A stretch of 42,897 nucleotides of DNA from GCA-2746795 sp964643965 (GTDB lineage Bacteria > Chloroflexota > Anaerolineae > Promineifilales > Promineifilaceae). The notes below the pieces were generated by a model. It saw only the letters and a program-made list of their open reading frames with translations. It made no database searches and was not told the origin of the DNA. This document shows, piece after piece, positions 23,166 to 32,404 of this stretch (positions are counted from its first letter, which is position 1; the number at the start of each line of letters is the position of its first letter). Position numbers and translations under genes: made by a program. The stretch is taken from assembly GCA_964643965.1 (NCBI GenBank), contig CAZXVH010000031.1, positions 1 to 42,897 of the forward strand, given 5' to 3'.

Positions 23166-23522
23166 CTATTCTTCTTCGGCGGCGGCGCGGCGGGCCGCTT
23201 CTTGCTGCAAGGCTGCTTCTTTGGCAATGGCCTGGAATTCCTCTTCAGTCAGAAAACGGCCGCCATCAATGTCGGCCGTCACGATGTTGTAGCTTTTATC
23301 CAGGGTGACAACCGCCGCCATAGGCCGGAAACAGTTACTATCGACGATGGTTTTATGCCAGGTATAGCCGCCGCCATCCGCCGCCAGATCATACCGCTTG
23401 TCGGCTCGTACCCGCACCGTTTTGCCGCAATGGTTACACTGCACATAAAAGTAGAGGCCCTGTTTGTCCACATACTCTTTTTTCTCATCGCCACCGCCGA
23501 AAAGTTTTTTGAGAAAGCCCAT
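23166..23522 (-). CDS. Small zinc-ribbon-like protein, function unknown
   Basis: This 118-residue protein begins with a basic, Gly-rich stretch (MGFLKKLFGGG). A CNHC pair (29-32) lies in the context YVQCNHCGKTVRVRADKRYDL, suggesting half of a zinc ribbon, and a further Cys is near residue 64 (DSNCFRPM). The C-terminus is a charged Ala/Glu helix. I do not recognise a named family. ATG at 23522 lies six bases after AGGAG; the ATG directly before it would be only three bases away. It is divergent from the M50 protease gene. Confidence 0.65.
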   Translation of the reverse strand: MGFLKKLFGGGDEKKEYVDKQGLYFYVQCNHCGKTVRVRADKRYDLAADGGGYTWHKTIVDSNCFRPMAAVVTLDKSYNIVTADIDGGRFLTEEEFQAIAKEAALQQEAARRAAAEEE

Positions 23523-23539
23523 CATTTGCTCCTACAGGA

Positions 23540-23570
23540 GCTTACAAAAGTTTGCCAATCTTTTGTAAGC
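23540..23570. promoter_or_regulatory. 11-bp inverted repeat, candidate operator or leader hairpin
   Basis: GCTTACAAAAG and CTTTTGTAAGC flank a nine-base spacer in the divergent region between the zinc-ribbon and M50 genes. It lies about 15 bases upstream of the zinc-ribbon start, so it could be an operator or an mRNA leader hairpin. Confidence 0.45.
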
Positions 23571-23648
23571 AACTACATCAACAAGGTTGCCGCGCATAAT
23601 TATAACAAACTTCGTGTACCGGGGGCATGGCTATGCTAAACTCAGGGC

Positions 23649-26600
23649 ATGGTAGAGCAAGAACCAGCAGCAGGGCAAGGTAAAGCCTTTTGGACGGCCG
23701 TTTCCCATGCCGTCGATCTCACCCAATACCGACCCCACCGGATCAGCGCCGTAGACGTGGCCCGTTTAGAAACGGAAGGTGCCGTTTACTACGTTCTCAA
23801 ACAGCCGCAAGCCAAAACCTACCTGCGCCTATCTGAGCCGGACTATGCCCTCTGGTGGCAAATGGATGGCTCAAAAAGCGTCAAAGACCTGCTCTACTAT
23901 AATCTCAAACGGTACCACTCCCTGCCCATCAGTCACCTGAGCAGCCTGGTCGCCACCATGCGCCAGGAGAAGTTTTTACACGATACGCCCACCAATCTAT
24001 ACCAGCAGGTCGCCGATCAACTGCAAGCGCGGGAACCAGCCAGCCGGGGGCAGCGTCTCCTGCAAGGCTTTTTGCATACAGAAGTAGCCTGGGATGGCTT
24101 GGACGGTTATTTTTCGACGCTGCATCGCTGGACGCGCTGGCTTTTTTCCCGGCCGATGCAATTTTTACTGCTGGTCATCATTTTTCTGGGCGGGGCGCTT
24201 TACGCGCGTCTCTTTTTTACGCAGGAATTCCGCCTGATCAGCGGTGGGTTGAGTGTGTTCACCATCATCCTGGCGAATATCGTCGTTATTTTGCTGCATG
24301 AACTGGCGCATGGGCTGACGGTAAAACAGGTGGGACGGGAGCTAAACCGGGGCGGCTTTCTCCTTTATTGGGGGCTGCCCGCCTTTTTTGTGGATACACG
24401 AGATACCTGGCTCTCCTCCAACCGGGAGCGCATCGCCGTCTCCTGGGCGGGACCACATTCCGGGCTGATCGTGGGTGGGCTGACTGGCATTGCTTTGTCA
24501 CTGGCGGCGCAGGGGTGGGTAACGGCCGTTTCTCCCACCCTCCTCACCAGTTTCATCTTCCAAATCGGCTTCATCGCCTACCTGAGCGTCTTTGTCAACT
24601 TGAACCCGCTGCTGGAACTGGACGGCTATTTCATCCTCATGGATTGGCTGGACATGCCTGGCCTGCGCCAGCGAGCTTTCCGTTATTGGCGCGAGAGTGT
24701 ATGGCGGCAGCGGCAGACGTTGAAGCGTCCCCGCGCTTTTTGGCAAAAGCAAAGTCGTAACCAACGCCTCTATCTGGCGTATGGCGCGTTGGCCTTTGTT
24801 TACTCCGTCTACGCCCTGGGCTTTGCCTTGTACTTCTGGCAATCTCGTTTCGCGCCGCTGGTGGGCAAGCTGTGGACTGAGTATGGTTGGGGCGGACGGG
24901 CGCTGCTGCTGGGGGTGATAACGGCCGTTGTCGTGCCCACCGTCTATTATCTCATCCATTTTGGCTGGAGCCGCATCCAGGCCGGGTTAGAATGGCTGGC
25001 TCGCCACGACCTGTTGGCTCGCGTCGATGTCCTGGCCCTGCTCCTCGGCGCGCCGCTGCTGGTGGGTCTCCCGACGCTGCTCCTCACGTTGTGGCTGCTG
25101 GCCCTGCCTTACGGCGACCTGGCGATCAACGCCCTCATCTGGCTCGTCTTCCTCGCCACCCTCACCACCATGACCGCTATTGCCCGCCAACTGCCCGGCT
25201 CCCGTTTTCAATGGAGCGTCTGGTCGCTCACTCTCGCCTTTGGCGGCCTCACCCTCGCCTGGTTGAGCCGGCGCTGGTTCCCGGCCCTCACCAACCTGGG
25301 CTTGATCCTGGCGGCGGGCAGCATACTCGCCGCCGGCGTCATCGCCTGGCTCACCATTCTGCCCGCTCACCTGGAAACGAAAGAACGGCTGCTCATGGCC
25401 GCCTTCTTTTTACTTGGCCTGGTAATCCTCCTGGGCACGATGATGATGGGCGGGAGAAACTGGCTGCTCACCCTGCTCATTTTAGCGGGCATCATCCCCG
25501 GCCTCATCTTCCTGACGCCGCTCCTGTTTAACTTTTGGCATTCCCGTTTTGCCCTGCCCTGGCTGCTGCTGGTATTGGCCGTGCTGCTCATCCCCTGGCT
25601 GCAATTTTATACGGCGCTGTATGTGTCGGTGGCCGTGTTGTGGCTGTATGCAGCGGCCTTGTATCTGTTGCTAGGGACATTGACCCGCTTCTCCCGGTCT
25701 GACGTAACACCGGAAACGAGCGCCAGTTTTAATGAACGGCAGCGTCTGCTTGATGCCTTCAACCATTTCATGCAGGCATTTTTCTTGAGCTACGAGGCCG
25801 TGTTTGGCCGCCGTCGCTTGCAAACGATCTACCATGAAATTTTGGCGCTTGGCCCCATTAACGCGGATGGCCCTATTCTGCCGTTGGCGAAACAGTGCCA
25901 GCGGGCGCTGCGTCACGCCATAGACCGCCTGGACGATCTGGCCGGGACGCCGTTTACGCAGCAGGCGGGGCAGGCCGCTTACGACAGTCTGCCCTGGCTG
26001 GAAGCGGAAACCTTGGGCCGCCACGTCCTGGCCGAATTGCCCTGGGGGGCGCAGTTGGCGCAAGGGTTTATCCAGGCCCGGGATCAACGGCGGGAACTGG
26101 TGCGGCAGGCTGATATTTTCGCCGGATTTGATCAGGATGGCATTGATGAAGTGCTGGCGATGGCGCGCGCATGGCGCGGTCGGGCCGGCCTGACGATGGC
26201 TCGCATGGGGCAAGAGGCGACCGCTTTTTACCTGGTGCAGTCGGGCGAGGTTGGCGTATTTCATGAAGGGGAGCAGTTGGCGACGATTGAGGCGGGCGGC
26301 TATTTAGGCACGATGGCCCTGCTGGATGCGGGCGCGTATCTGGCGACGTATAAGACGTTGACGCCGGTGACGGCGCTGGTGATTGATCGGGCGCGGTTTG
26401 ATCCGCTGCTGCGGGCGGATACGACCCTGGCTTCGCAGGTGAGTTCGGGTGCGCAGTCGCGCCATTTGTTGAAGCAGATGCCGTTGTTTAGCAGCCTCAG
26501 CCCGCAGCAGTTGGCGGTGATCGACGCCCGGCTGGTGGAAAAGTTGGTGCAGGCGGGCGAGGTGGTGGTGCAGGCGGGCGAGGCCCGTTCTCATCTGTTT

Positions 26601-26882
26601 ATTGTGGCGAACGGCCGTTTAACGGTGCAAAATGAAGCTGGTCAATCCATCGGTTCATTGGGGCCGGGTGAACATTTTGGCGAATACGCCCTGTTCGCCG
26701 ATGTGCCCTACCGGGCCACGCTCCGCGCCAGCGAAGAGAGCGACCTGCTGCTGCTGGACGAAGCCACCTTCGACACATTGACGGCGGAGTATGAGCGGCT
26801 CTCTCATTACGTAGAGCAGATTGGCAGCGCTCGTCTGTTGGCGGATAGAAGCACACGGGGGGTAACGGCCGTTCTTTCCTGA
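23649..26882 (+). CDS. Large M50-type membrane metalloprotease with two cNMP-binding-like domains
   Basis: This 1077-residue protein has a soluble N-terminal region (about 25-120) resembling a PqqD-like peptide-binding domain. The membrane M50 core carries HELAH (217-221) and NPLLELDGY (about 319-327), the two zinc-ligand motifs of site-2-type proteases. Further membrane helices run to about 680. The C-terminal third carries two cyclic-nucleotide-binding-type folds (about 825-925 and 940-1050). Gly-rich turns such as GGYLGTMALLD and PGEHFGEYALF mark them, but the Arg that binds cAMP phosphate is not evident, so the ligand is open. Related M50 proteins act in peptide export or modification with HlyD partners; none is adjacent. 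Control of intramembrane cleavage by a ligand is inference. Confidence 0.87.
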   Translation: MVEQEPAAGQGKAFWTAVSHAVDLTQYRPHRISAVDVARLETEGAVYYVLKQPQAKTYLRLSEPDYALWWQMDGSKSVKDLLYYNLKRYHSLPISHLSSLVATMRQEKFLHDTPTNLYQQVADQLQAREPASRGQRLLQGFLHTEVAWDGLDGYFSTLHRWTRWLFSRPMQFLLLVIIFLGGALYARLFFTQEFRLISGGLSVFTIILANIVVILLHELAHGLTVKQVGRELNRGGFLLYWGLPAFFVDTRDTWLSSNRERIAVSWAGPHSGLIVGGLTGIALSLAAQGWVTAVSPTLLTSFIFQIGFIAYLSVFVNLNPLLELDGYFILMDWLDMPGLRQRAFRYWRESVWRQRQTLKRPRAFWQKQSRNQRLYLAYGALAFVYSVYALGFALYFWQSRFAPLVGKLWTEYGWGGRALLLGVITAVVVPTVYYLIHFGWSRIQAGLEWLARHDLLARVDVLALLLGAPLLVGLPTLLLTLWLLALPYGDLAINALIWLVFLATLTTMTAIARQLPGSRFQWSVWSLTLAFGGLTLAWLSRRWFPALTNLGLILAAGSILAAGVIAWLTILPAHLETKERLLMAAFFLLGLVILLGTMMMGGRNWLLTLLILAGIIPGLIFLTPLLFNFWHSRFALPWLLLVLAVLLIPWLQFYTALYVSVAVLWLYAAALYLLLGTLTRFSRSDVTPETSASFNERQRLLDAFNHFMQAFFLSYEAVFGRRRLQTIYHEILALGPINADGPILPLAKQCQRALRHAIDRLDDLAGTPFTQQAGQAAYDSLPWLEAETLGRHVLAELPWGAQLAQGFIQARDQRRELVRQADIFAGFDQDGIDEVLAMARAWRGRAGLTMARMGQEATAFYLVQSGEVGVFHEGEQLATIEAGGYLGTMALLDAGAYLATYKTLTPVTALVIDRARFDPLLRADTTLASQVSSGAQSRHLLKQMPLFSSLSPQQLAVIDARLVEKLVQAGEVVVQAGEARSHLFIVANGRLTVQNEAGQSIGSLGPGEHFGEYALFADVPYRATLRASEESDLLLLDEATFDTLTAEYERLSHYVEQIGSARLLADRSTRGVTAVLS

Positions 26883-26918
26883 CTTGTCTTCTATCCCCCA
26901 CCCCCGTACAATTCTAAA

Positions 26919-27048
26919 GCATGGAGCGCAGGCGTCTCGCCTGCATAGGGCGGACAAGCTGTCCGCGCTCCCAGGTGCACAGGGCGGACAAGCTGTCCGC
27001 GCTCCCAGGTGCACAGGGCGGACAAGCTGTCCGCGCTCCCATTTACAC
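26919..27048. repeat. 34-base tandem hairpin repeat (three copies)
   Basis: Three copies of a 34-base unit start at 26947, 26981 and 27015, each with a GCGGACA-AGC-TGTCCGC hairpin and a CGCTCCC tail. A related hairpin (GCAGGCG/CGCCTGC) precedes them. The core is the reverse complement of the hairpin in the 88-base repeat at 14911-15208; a decayed copy lies at 23136-23163. Confidence 0.85.
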
Positions 27049-27059
27049 AGGAGAAAATC

Positions 27060-27293
27060 ATGGTGACTGTTGTTGATAAAGCAAAAGAACAAAAAGCGGC
27101 TTTGGCAAATATAAAAGCCGGGCTGGCCACAAAAGTACGTATTCTGGCAGCGGCCGGGGCTTGCCCGGTGTGCAAAGCGTATGAAGGCGCTTATGAATTT
27201 GACGACGTACCTGAACTGCCGCATGAAGGCTGTTCCCACCCGGATGGCTGCCGCTGTGTCTATGCGCCGGTGCTGGATCGGTTTGGGCCGTAG
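27060..27293 (+). CDS. Cys-rich microprotein, probable zinc binder
   Basis: This 77-residue protein has a basic, helical N-terminus (KAKEQKAALANIKAGLATKVRIL) followed by Cys pairs CPVC (35-38) and CSHPDGCRC (58-66), separated by an acidic stretch. The layout CxxC...HP.CRC resembles the small metal-binding end of phage head-morphogenesis proteins, but no phage gene is near, so that is only a resemblance. AGGAG lies just before the ATG at 27060. The tandem hairpin repeat ends directly upstream and may form part of its leader. Confidence 0.65.
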   Translation: MVTVVDKAKEQKAALANIKAGLATKVRILAAAGACPVCKAYEGAYEFDDVPELPHEGCSHPDGCRCVYAPVLDRFGP

Positions 27294-27296
27294 CTA

Positions 27297-27356
27297 TGAT
27301 AGAGATTGGGGATTGGAGATTAAAGCAATCTCTAATCTCTAATCTCTAATCTCTAT
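27297..27356. repeat. Heptad inverted repeat (GGAGATT/CTAATCT)
   Basis: A short left arm of GGAGATT-type units is followed by four tandem CTAATCT heptamers. The array runs to the possible start of the HIT-protein gene and leaves no ribosome-binding site. Confidence 0.8.
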
Positions 27357-27736
27357 TGAAACATCTCCGGCGTTTCCTCTTCTACCTGGCCAGAACGGCC
27401 GTTATCGGCGCCCTGGTTGGTTGGATATTCGCCCATATGAGCTTCATCATCCCCGTCAACCGCTTGCGCGAAACCGACACCCTGTTGGCTTTTTACCACC
27501 CCAAACCCACCTACCCCCTGCATATCCTTATCGTGCCCAAACGCCAAATCCCCAGCCTGATAGCTCTCACCCCGGCCGACGCCGATTTCCTGGTGGATTT
27601 GAGCCTCACCGTGCAAAGCCTGGTGCAAGAACTCAACCTGGGGGAGGGCGGCTACAGCCTCATCAGCAATGGTGGCCGCTACCAGGACGTGCCCCAACTG
27701 CATTACCACCTCATCTCCCACGACACAGATTTGTAG
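27356..27736 (+). CDS. HIT-family protein with N-terminal membrane helix
   Basis: This protein of about 126 residues has an N-terminal hydrophobic helix (8-28) and then a histidine-triad fold: HILIVPKRQIPSL, LTPADADFLVDLSLTVQSLV and a C-terminal LHYHLISH, where His-x-His is the triad core. HIT enzymes hydrolyse nucleotide phosphoramidates or adenylylated compounds. The membrane helix is not typical. The start is uncertain: a TTG at 27356 directly follows the heptad array, and an ATG exists only at residue 28, after the helix. The protein is shorter than many HIT members but reaches the triad. Confidence 0.75.
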   Translation: MKHLRRFLFYLARTAVIGALVGWIFAHMSFIIPVNRLRETDTLLAFYHPKPTYPLHILIVPKRQIPSLIALTPADADFLVDLSLTVQSLVQELNLGEGGYSLISNGGRYQDVPQLHYHLISHDTDL

Positions 27737-27788
27737 AACGATTTGGCAACTCGTTTCTGTGCGATTTACCAAATCGCGCTACAAACGG

Positions 27789-30203
27789 CTACGCATACGC
27801 CAAACTTTCGCGCACACTGATGCGCGTGGCGGCGTGGGCCGGGATCAGCGAAGCCAGGAAAGCAATCGCCAAAATCGCCGCCAACCAGAGGGCAACCGCC
27901 GGCAGGCTAAACAGGAAATCGAGGTCAATTTGCAGAATTATCTGGCCCAACATATTGGAAACCGGCCGGGCAACGAGAAACGCCAACGGCACAGCCAACA
28001 GCCAGCTCAACACCCCTTGCAGCACCCCTTCCATAATAAACATCGTCATGATGGTGGCCGATTCCGCGCCGATGGAACGCAGCACCCCAATCTCCCGGGT
28101 GCGCTCCACCACGCTGATCCACAGCGACCCCATTAACCCGATGCCGCCCACGATGCCCATCACCAGCGCCAGGCCAAACAACATGTTGTTGACAATGCTG
28201 AACTGGTTGTAAGCATAGGCGGCGTCTTCCGCTTTGGTGCGGCTGAAGAAGTAGCTGGTTTCAATGCCCAGCCCGCTGTAACGGTCACTGAGGGCGACCA
28301 TCATATCGGCGGTGTAGTCGCCGCTGCTGTTGGCGGTGCGAATGACGACCTGATTCGCGCGGTTGACTTTTTTGACGGTATCGACCAGGGCGGCTTCCGG
28401 CACGTAAATGGGATCGGTGCTGATGGGGTCTGAACTGAGCAGTTGGTGGGTGCCGATAACCAGCCAGTCGGCGCTGCCCAGTTCACCAAAATCAATGGTG
28501 ATGGTATCACCCACATGGACATCATTGAAGACGGCGGTATCCTGGCTGATGACGGCCACGTGCGCTGTTTCTGTGGGGGTGAGCCAACGGCCGTTTACGA
28601 TATAAGGGCGGTACATGTCACTGTTTTGCGGGATGCCATACACCTCCGCCCCCAGGCCGGCCGTATCCTGCACCCGCTCCCCTTCCTTTAACACCGTGCC
28701 CGTCACCGTAAACCACGCTTCGGCGGCCGTCACGCCCGGCATACTTTCGGCAATCCTTTCCACCCGATCCGCTCGCCGTAAGCCCTGAAAGAAGATGCGC
28801 ATACTGTAATCGCGCCGGTCGAGTTCATTGTCCAGGGTCAGGGTCATGGAGGCGGCCAGGGTCATCGTCATCAAAAACATCGCGCCTGCCAAAATGAGGA
28901 CCAGCTGCGTCAATCCCAGCCGCCCTTTGCGCCGGAACATGTTGCCCAAGGCGATGGCGTAGGGCGAGGGCAGCAGCCGTTCGCCAATTTTGTCTATGAT
29001 CTGATCCAGTTTACTGCTGCCAAAGTCGCCGCCGATGCCGTAGGAAGCGATGGCCTCGCGCACCGAGATATGCGCCCCGCTCAACACCGGCCACAACGCC
29101 GCCAACAGAGGCGCCAGCAGCGCCGCCAAAATTTGCAGGATAACGGCCGTTGTCGAAAACTGAAAGGTCTCATAATCAATGTTGAAGATGCCCAGGAACC
29201 ATTTGCTGCCTTCATAGGCGGCGATCATACCGGTGGGCAAGGCCACCATCAGCGCCAGGAAGCCGTAAATCAAGACGCTCACCAAATACGCTTTGATGAT
29301 GACATGCGATGTGCCGCCGATAGCTTTGATGATGCCGATCTGGTCTATTTGTTGGGTGATGATGGCCGTCATGGTATTGGCCACGATGATGACGCTGGTG
29401 AGCAGCGAGACCACTGCCAGGATTTGCAAAACCAGGGTGATGCCGGCGATAAACGGCCGTCCCCAATGCTCATCCGGGTCCTGGAAAATGGTGACGGCAA
29501 TGCCCAGGTTTTGTTTGGCTAACTGCGCTTTAATGGCGGCGGCGCGGTCGCGGGCGTAATCTTCACTGTACGGCTCCACGCGCACTAAAAATTGGGTGAA
29601 GCGCCCTTCCGGGAGACCAAAGCGGGCCAGCCCGGCGGCGTCTACGAAGAAATAAGCGTTACCGCCAAAGTCGGGTGGCGGCACAAAGGGATGGCGCACT
29701 TTGCCCACGACAGGGAAAGCGCGGTCGGTTCCAGCCAGCTCAAAAATGACCTCATCCCCTATGTCGATGCCATAGTAGTCGCTGGTGATACGCTCCACGC
29801 CAATTTCTGCGCCTGCCGGCCATTTCCCTTCTTTGAGGATGAGCCAATCGTAAAGTTGGTTTGTGTAATCATCGCGCATGACCAGGGTGGCCCCCTGCCA
29901 ACGGCCGTTTTCCTCTGTCTTGTAGCGCACCGACCTGATATTCATCACTTCGATACCGGCTACCCCCGGGATGCGCGTCAAAGCCATCAGCGTCTCCCGA
30001 TCCGCCGAGCCACGCAGCACAATGTTCATGTGCGAGGGCGCCACCGCTTGATGGGCGGCGTCCATCGTCGCTTGCAGTTGATCCACCAGCCCAAAAATCG
30101 TGCCAATGGCAAACACACCGGCGGCAATACTCAACACCGCCAGCAAGGTGCGCGTTTTACGCTCCCAAATATCAGCCCAAACTTTGTACCAGATGACGCT
30201 CAT
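27789..30203 (-). CDS. ABC transporter permease with two FtsX domains
   Basis: This 804-residue membrane protein is the permease of a MacB/LolCE-like exporter. It begins with a cytoplasmic segment and helix (IWERKTRTLLAVLSIAAGVFAIG), followed by a large extracytoplasmic domain (about 45-250). A first FtsX helix bundle comes next (about 260-390), then a second N-terminal-type helix (LGLTQLVLILAGAMFLMTM) with another extracytoplasmic domain. A second FtsX bundle ends the protein, with the motif TREIGVLRSIGAESATI. The ATPase gene lies upstream on the same strand after a long heptad repeat. Such exporters move lipids, lipoproteins or peptides, or act mechanically; the substrate is unknown. Confidence 0.93.
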   Translation of the reverse strand: MSVIWYKVWADIWERKTRTLLAVLSIAAGVFAIGTIFGLVDQLQATMDAAHQAVAPSHMNIVLRGSADRETLMALTRIPGVAGIEVMNIRSVRYKTEENGRWQGATLVMRDDYTNQLYDWLILKEGKWPAGAEIGVERITSDYYGIDIGDEVIFELAGTDRAFPVVGKVRHPFVPPPDFGGNAYFFVDAAGLARFGLPEGRFTQFLVRVEPYSEDYARDRAAAIKAQLAKQNLGIAVTIFQDPDEHWGRPFIAGITLVLQILAVVSLLTSVIIVANTMTAIITQQIDQIGIIKAIGGTSHVIIKAYLVSVLIYGFLALMVALPTGMIAAYEGSKWFLGIFNIDYETFQFSTTAVILQILAALLAPLLAALWPVLSGAHISVREAIASYGIGGDFGSSKLDQIIDKIGERLLPSPYAIALGNMFRRKGRLGLTQLVLILAGAMFLMTMTLAASMTLTLDNELDRRDYSMRIFFQGLRRADRVERIAESMPGVTAAEAWFTVTGTVLKEGERVQDTAGLGAEVYGIPQNSDMYRPYIVNGRWLTPTETAHVAVISQDTAVFNDVHVGDTITIDFGELGSADWLVIGTHQLLSSDPISTDPIYVPEAALVDTVKKVNRANQVVIRTANSSGDYTADMMVALSDRYSGLGIETSYFFSRTKAEDAAYAYNQFSIVNNMLFGLALVMGIVGGIGLMGSLWISVVERTREIGVLRSIGAESATIMTMFIMEGVLQGVLSWLLAVPLAFLVARPVSNMLGQIILQIDLDFLFSLPAVALWLAAILAIAFLASLIPAHAATRISVRESLAYA

Positions 30204-30204
30204 G

Positions 30205-30343
30205 ATCAGTTTACAGTTTACAGTTTACAGTTTACAGTGGTTAGTAGTCAGTGGTTAGTGATCAGTGGTCAGTGGTTAGTGGTTAGTGGTCAGTGAAGTG
30301 CGCTGTGACTGTTCACTGTTCACTGTTCACTGCTGTTCACTGC
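30205..30343. repeat. Long heptad array (CAGTTTA / GGTTAGT / CTGTTCA)
   Basis: Four tandem CAGTTTA heptamers, then GGTTAGT/GGTCAGT heptamers, then CTGTTCA heptamers fill the ATPase-permease gap. Several unit types of the same length in one array suggest slippage plus drift. It reaches the last codons of the ATPase gene. Confidence 0.85.
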
Positions 30344-31050
30344 CTTTCATCCTTATAAATCAGCCCATCCCGAATTTCCAGGGTGCGCGGCAGGCGGGCA
30401 GCCAGGCTGCGGCTGTGTGTCACCATGAGCATCGTTTTGCCCTGGCTGACGAGATCAGAAAAGAGTTGAAACACATCCTCCGAGGTTTGGGTATCCAGGT
30501 TGCCGGTAGGCTCATCGGCCACCAGCAGCGGCGGGTCGTTGGCCAGGGCGCGGGCGATGGCGGCCCGCTGCTGCTGGCCGCCGGAAACCTGGGCCGGCAG
30601 CTTTTTAGCCTGATCGGCCAGCCCCACCGTCTCCAGCAGATGCAGGGCGCGTTCCCGCCGCTGTTTGGGCGTCAGCGTTTTGACAAAATCCATAGGCAGC
30701 ACCACGTTTTGCAACAAGTTCAGGGCGGGCAGCAGTTGAAAAAATTGGAAGATGATGCCCATGTGGACGCCGCGCCACACCGCCAGTTGATTTTCACTCA
30801 TGGTGTGAATCGCCTCGCCGGTGACGATCACCTCGCCTTGCGAAGGGTGGTCAATGCCGGTGATCATGTTGAGCAGCGTTGATTTGCCGTTGCCAGAAGG
30901 GCCGACGATACCCAGAAATTCGCCCGGCTGCACCGTAAAGGAGATGCCTTTGAGGACGGTGATTTCGTCATGACCCAGGGGGAAGCGCTTCACCACCCGG
31001 CGGATGTCGATGATAGGGTCTTGGTCTGAGGCTTCTGTCTGTCCATTCAT
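30337..31050 (-). CDS. ABC transporter ATP-binding protein (LolD/MacB type)
   Basis: This 237-residue ATPase drives the FtsX permease encoded downstream. Walker A is GPSGNGKST, the signature VSGGQQQR and Walker B LLVADEPTGNLD, the last being typical of the LolD/MacB/FtsE group. The start abuts the stop of the glutaredoxin-like gene with no gap. The C-terminal residues are encoded next to the heptad array. Confidence 0.93.
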   Translation of the reverse strand: MNGQTEASDQDPIIDIRRVVKRFPLGHDEITVLKGISFTVQPGEFLGIVGPSGNGKSTLLNMITGIDHPSQGEVIVTGEAIHTMSENQLAVWRGVHMGIIFQFFQLLPALNLLQNVVLPMDFVKTLTPKQRRERALHLLETVGLADQAKKLPAQVSGGQQQRAAIARALANDPPLLVADEPTGNLDTQTSEDVFQLFSDLVSQGKTMLMVTHSRSLAARLPRTLEIRDGLIYKDERQ

Positions 31051-31302
31051 TTATGTATGGTAAGCAGTGTGGAGAGCGGTTTGCAGGTGAACGGCCGTTA
31101 TCGGCGCTTTTAACGTGATCTCCCCAATCGTCAACACCGGAATGGTAAAACGATAGCGGGCAAAGAGGTCAGCGTCTTGAGTGATGTCTACTTCTTGCAG
31201 ATCGTGAGGATAGCGAACCGCCAGCGCCGCCAGTTCTGCCTTCACTTTCTCACATAAGCTGCAACCTTCTTTCGTATAAAGCGTTACCGTCAGCATCCCC
31301 AT
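31051..31302 (-). CDS. Glutaredoxin-like thiol protein
   Basis: This 83-residue thioredoxin-fold protein begins LTVTLYTKEGCSLCEKVKAELAAL, with a CSLC redox pair at about 14-17. It ends with the cis-Pro strand IPVLTIGE. It matches the small glutaredoxin-like (DUF836/YruB-type) group. Its stop touches the ABC ATPase start, so it heads that three-gene operon and may serve redox chemistry of the exporter or simply share its promoter. Two ATGs two codons apart (31302 and 31296) are both possible. Confidence 0.87.
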   Translation of the reverse strand: MGMLTVTLYTKEGCSLCEKVKAELAALAVRYPHDLQEVDITQDADLFARYRFTIPVLTIGEITLKAPITAVHLQTALHTAYHT

Positions 31303-31317
31303 TCCCTACTCGCTGTG

Positions 31318-31400
31318 GCCGCATCTCAGGCCCGAAGGGCTGCTTTCTGACCGCGCCGCCTCTGGTAAAAATGTCAGATTATGCCCGCTGCGAGTATAGA
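31318..31400 (-). repeat. Dispersed repeat, about 83 bases (copy 1)
   Basis: This copy is nearly identical, in inverse orientation, to 42815-42897, with only a few mismatches by eye. It contains a hairpin with a TTCG loop (CAGCCC-TTCG-GG on the other strand). A partial third copy is at 37733-37779. Confidence 0.85.
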
Positions 31401-31435
31401 CAACCCGGTTCCTAAACTTGCCAGCTCTCATCACG

Positions 31436-32404
31436 CTAAAACGGCGCGGGCAGCATGGCGCTAATCATAATCGCCAGCAGCAGCACTAATAAATAAAAAT
31501 TAGAGGAGAGGAACAAGCCGAGGGCGTTATCGCGGGAAGGGTCGCGGATGAGCTTGACATTGCGCCAAAACAGGTCGCCGGAAATGAACAACATGGGCAG
31601 CAAATAGACCAGTCCCAGGTAGGGGAAGACGACCAGCAGCAGGCCAAAAAAGCAGGTGGGGGCGGTATGGCTCATCGTCCACCAGGCGGCCTGCCGGGGC
31701 GTGGTATGAACGGGCAGCATGGGCACATCGGCGCGGACGTAATCGTCGCGGTACATAATCGCCAGGCTCCAGAAGTGAAAGGGCGTCCACAAAAAGAGGA
31801 TGAGCGCCAAAATGAGCGCCCCTGGGCTGTTCCAGTAACCGGCGGCGGCGCTGCCGCTCAAGACGGCCGCACTGCCGGCCGCCCCGCCAATGACAATGTT
31901 GAGCAGAGTACGTGGTTTCAGCCAGATGGTATAAACGACCACGTAAATAAACGCGCCCAAAGCCAGAAAGAGGGCGAGCGGTTTATTGAAAAAAAAGGTG
32001 ACGACGACCGGCAGCACAATGAGCAGCAGCCCCAGCCACAGCACCCAGCCGGGGTTGGGAATCTCGCCATTGACTAACGGCCGTTTTTGCATCGTGCGTC
32101 CCATTTTGTCATCTTTGTGTCGTTCCAGGTATTGATTCAAAGCAGAAGCGCCACTGGCGGCCATGCCGCCAAAAACCCAAATCAGGAAGAGCGCCGACAA
32201 ACCAGGCCAGCCGGCCGCCGCCATAAACGCGCCGCCGGTAGCCGCCATCAACAGCAGCGCCACAATGCGTATTTTGAACAGCACCACCAACATGCGCAAA
32301 TAATCGCGCAGCGTCGTAGGCGGCGTTGATAAAGCAGATTTTACATTTTTTGGCATCGTATCATCCACTGGTCTGACTGGGGATGATTCAGAAATAGTTG
32401 ACAT
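31436..32404 (-). CDS. ctaB: Protoheme IX farnesyltransferase (heme O synthase)
   Basis: CtaB farnesylates heme B to heme O for cytochrome oxidase. From the ATG at 32404 it is 322 residues with multiple membrane helices. The first prenyl-diphosphate motif is NQYLERHKDDKMGRTMQKRP and the second is YRDDYVRADVPMLP, preceded by FLWTPFHFWSLA. The frame stays open upstream to 32575, but GGAGG four bases before the ATG at 32404 and the family N-terminus decide for this start. No oxidase subunit gene is adjacent in the window. AACGGCCGTT at 32076-32085 encodes the Arg-Pro of the QKRPLVNGE motif region. Confidence 0.94.
   Translation of the reverse strand: MSTISESSPVRPVDDTMPKNVKSALSTPPTTLRDYLRMLVVLFKIRIVALLLMAATGGAFMAAAGWPGLSALFLIWVFGGMAASGASALNQYLERHKDDKMGRTMQKRPLVNGEIPNPGWVLWLGLLLIVLPVVVTFFFNKPLALFLALGAFIYVVVYTIWLKPRTLLNIVIGGAAGSAAVLSGSAAAGYWNSPGALILALILFLWTPFHFWSLAIMYRDDYVRADVPMLPVHTTPRQAAWWTMSHTAPTCFFGLLLVVFPYLGLVYLLPMLFISGDLFWRNVKLIRDPSRDNALGLFLSSNFYLLVLLLAIMISAMLPAPF

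Noticed and set aside
27060..27293. Phage head-morphogenesis remnant
   Set aside because: Only the HP-x-CRC-like spacing is shared; there are no phage genes, the reading frame is complete and it has its own ribosome site.
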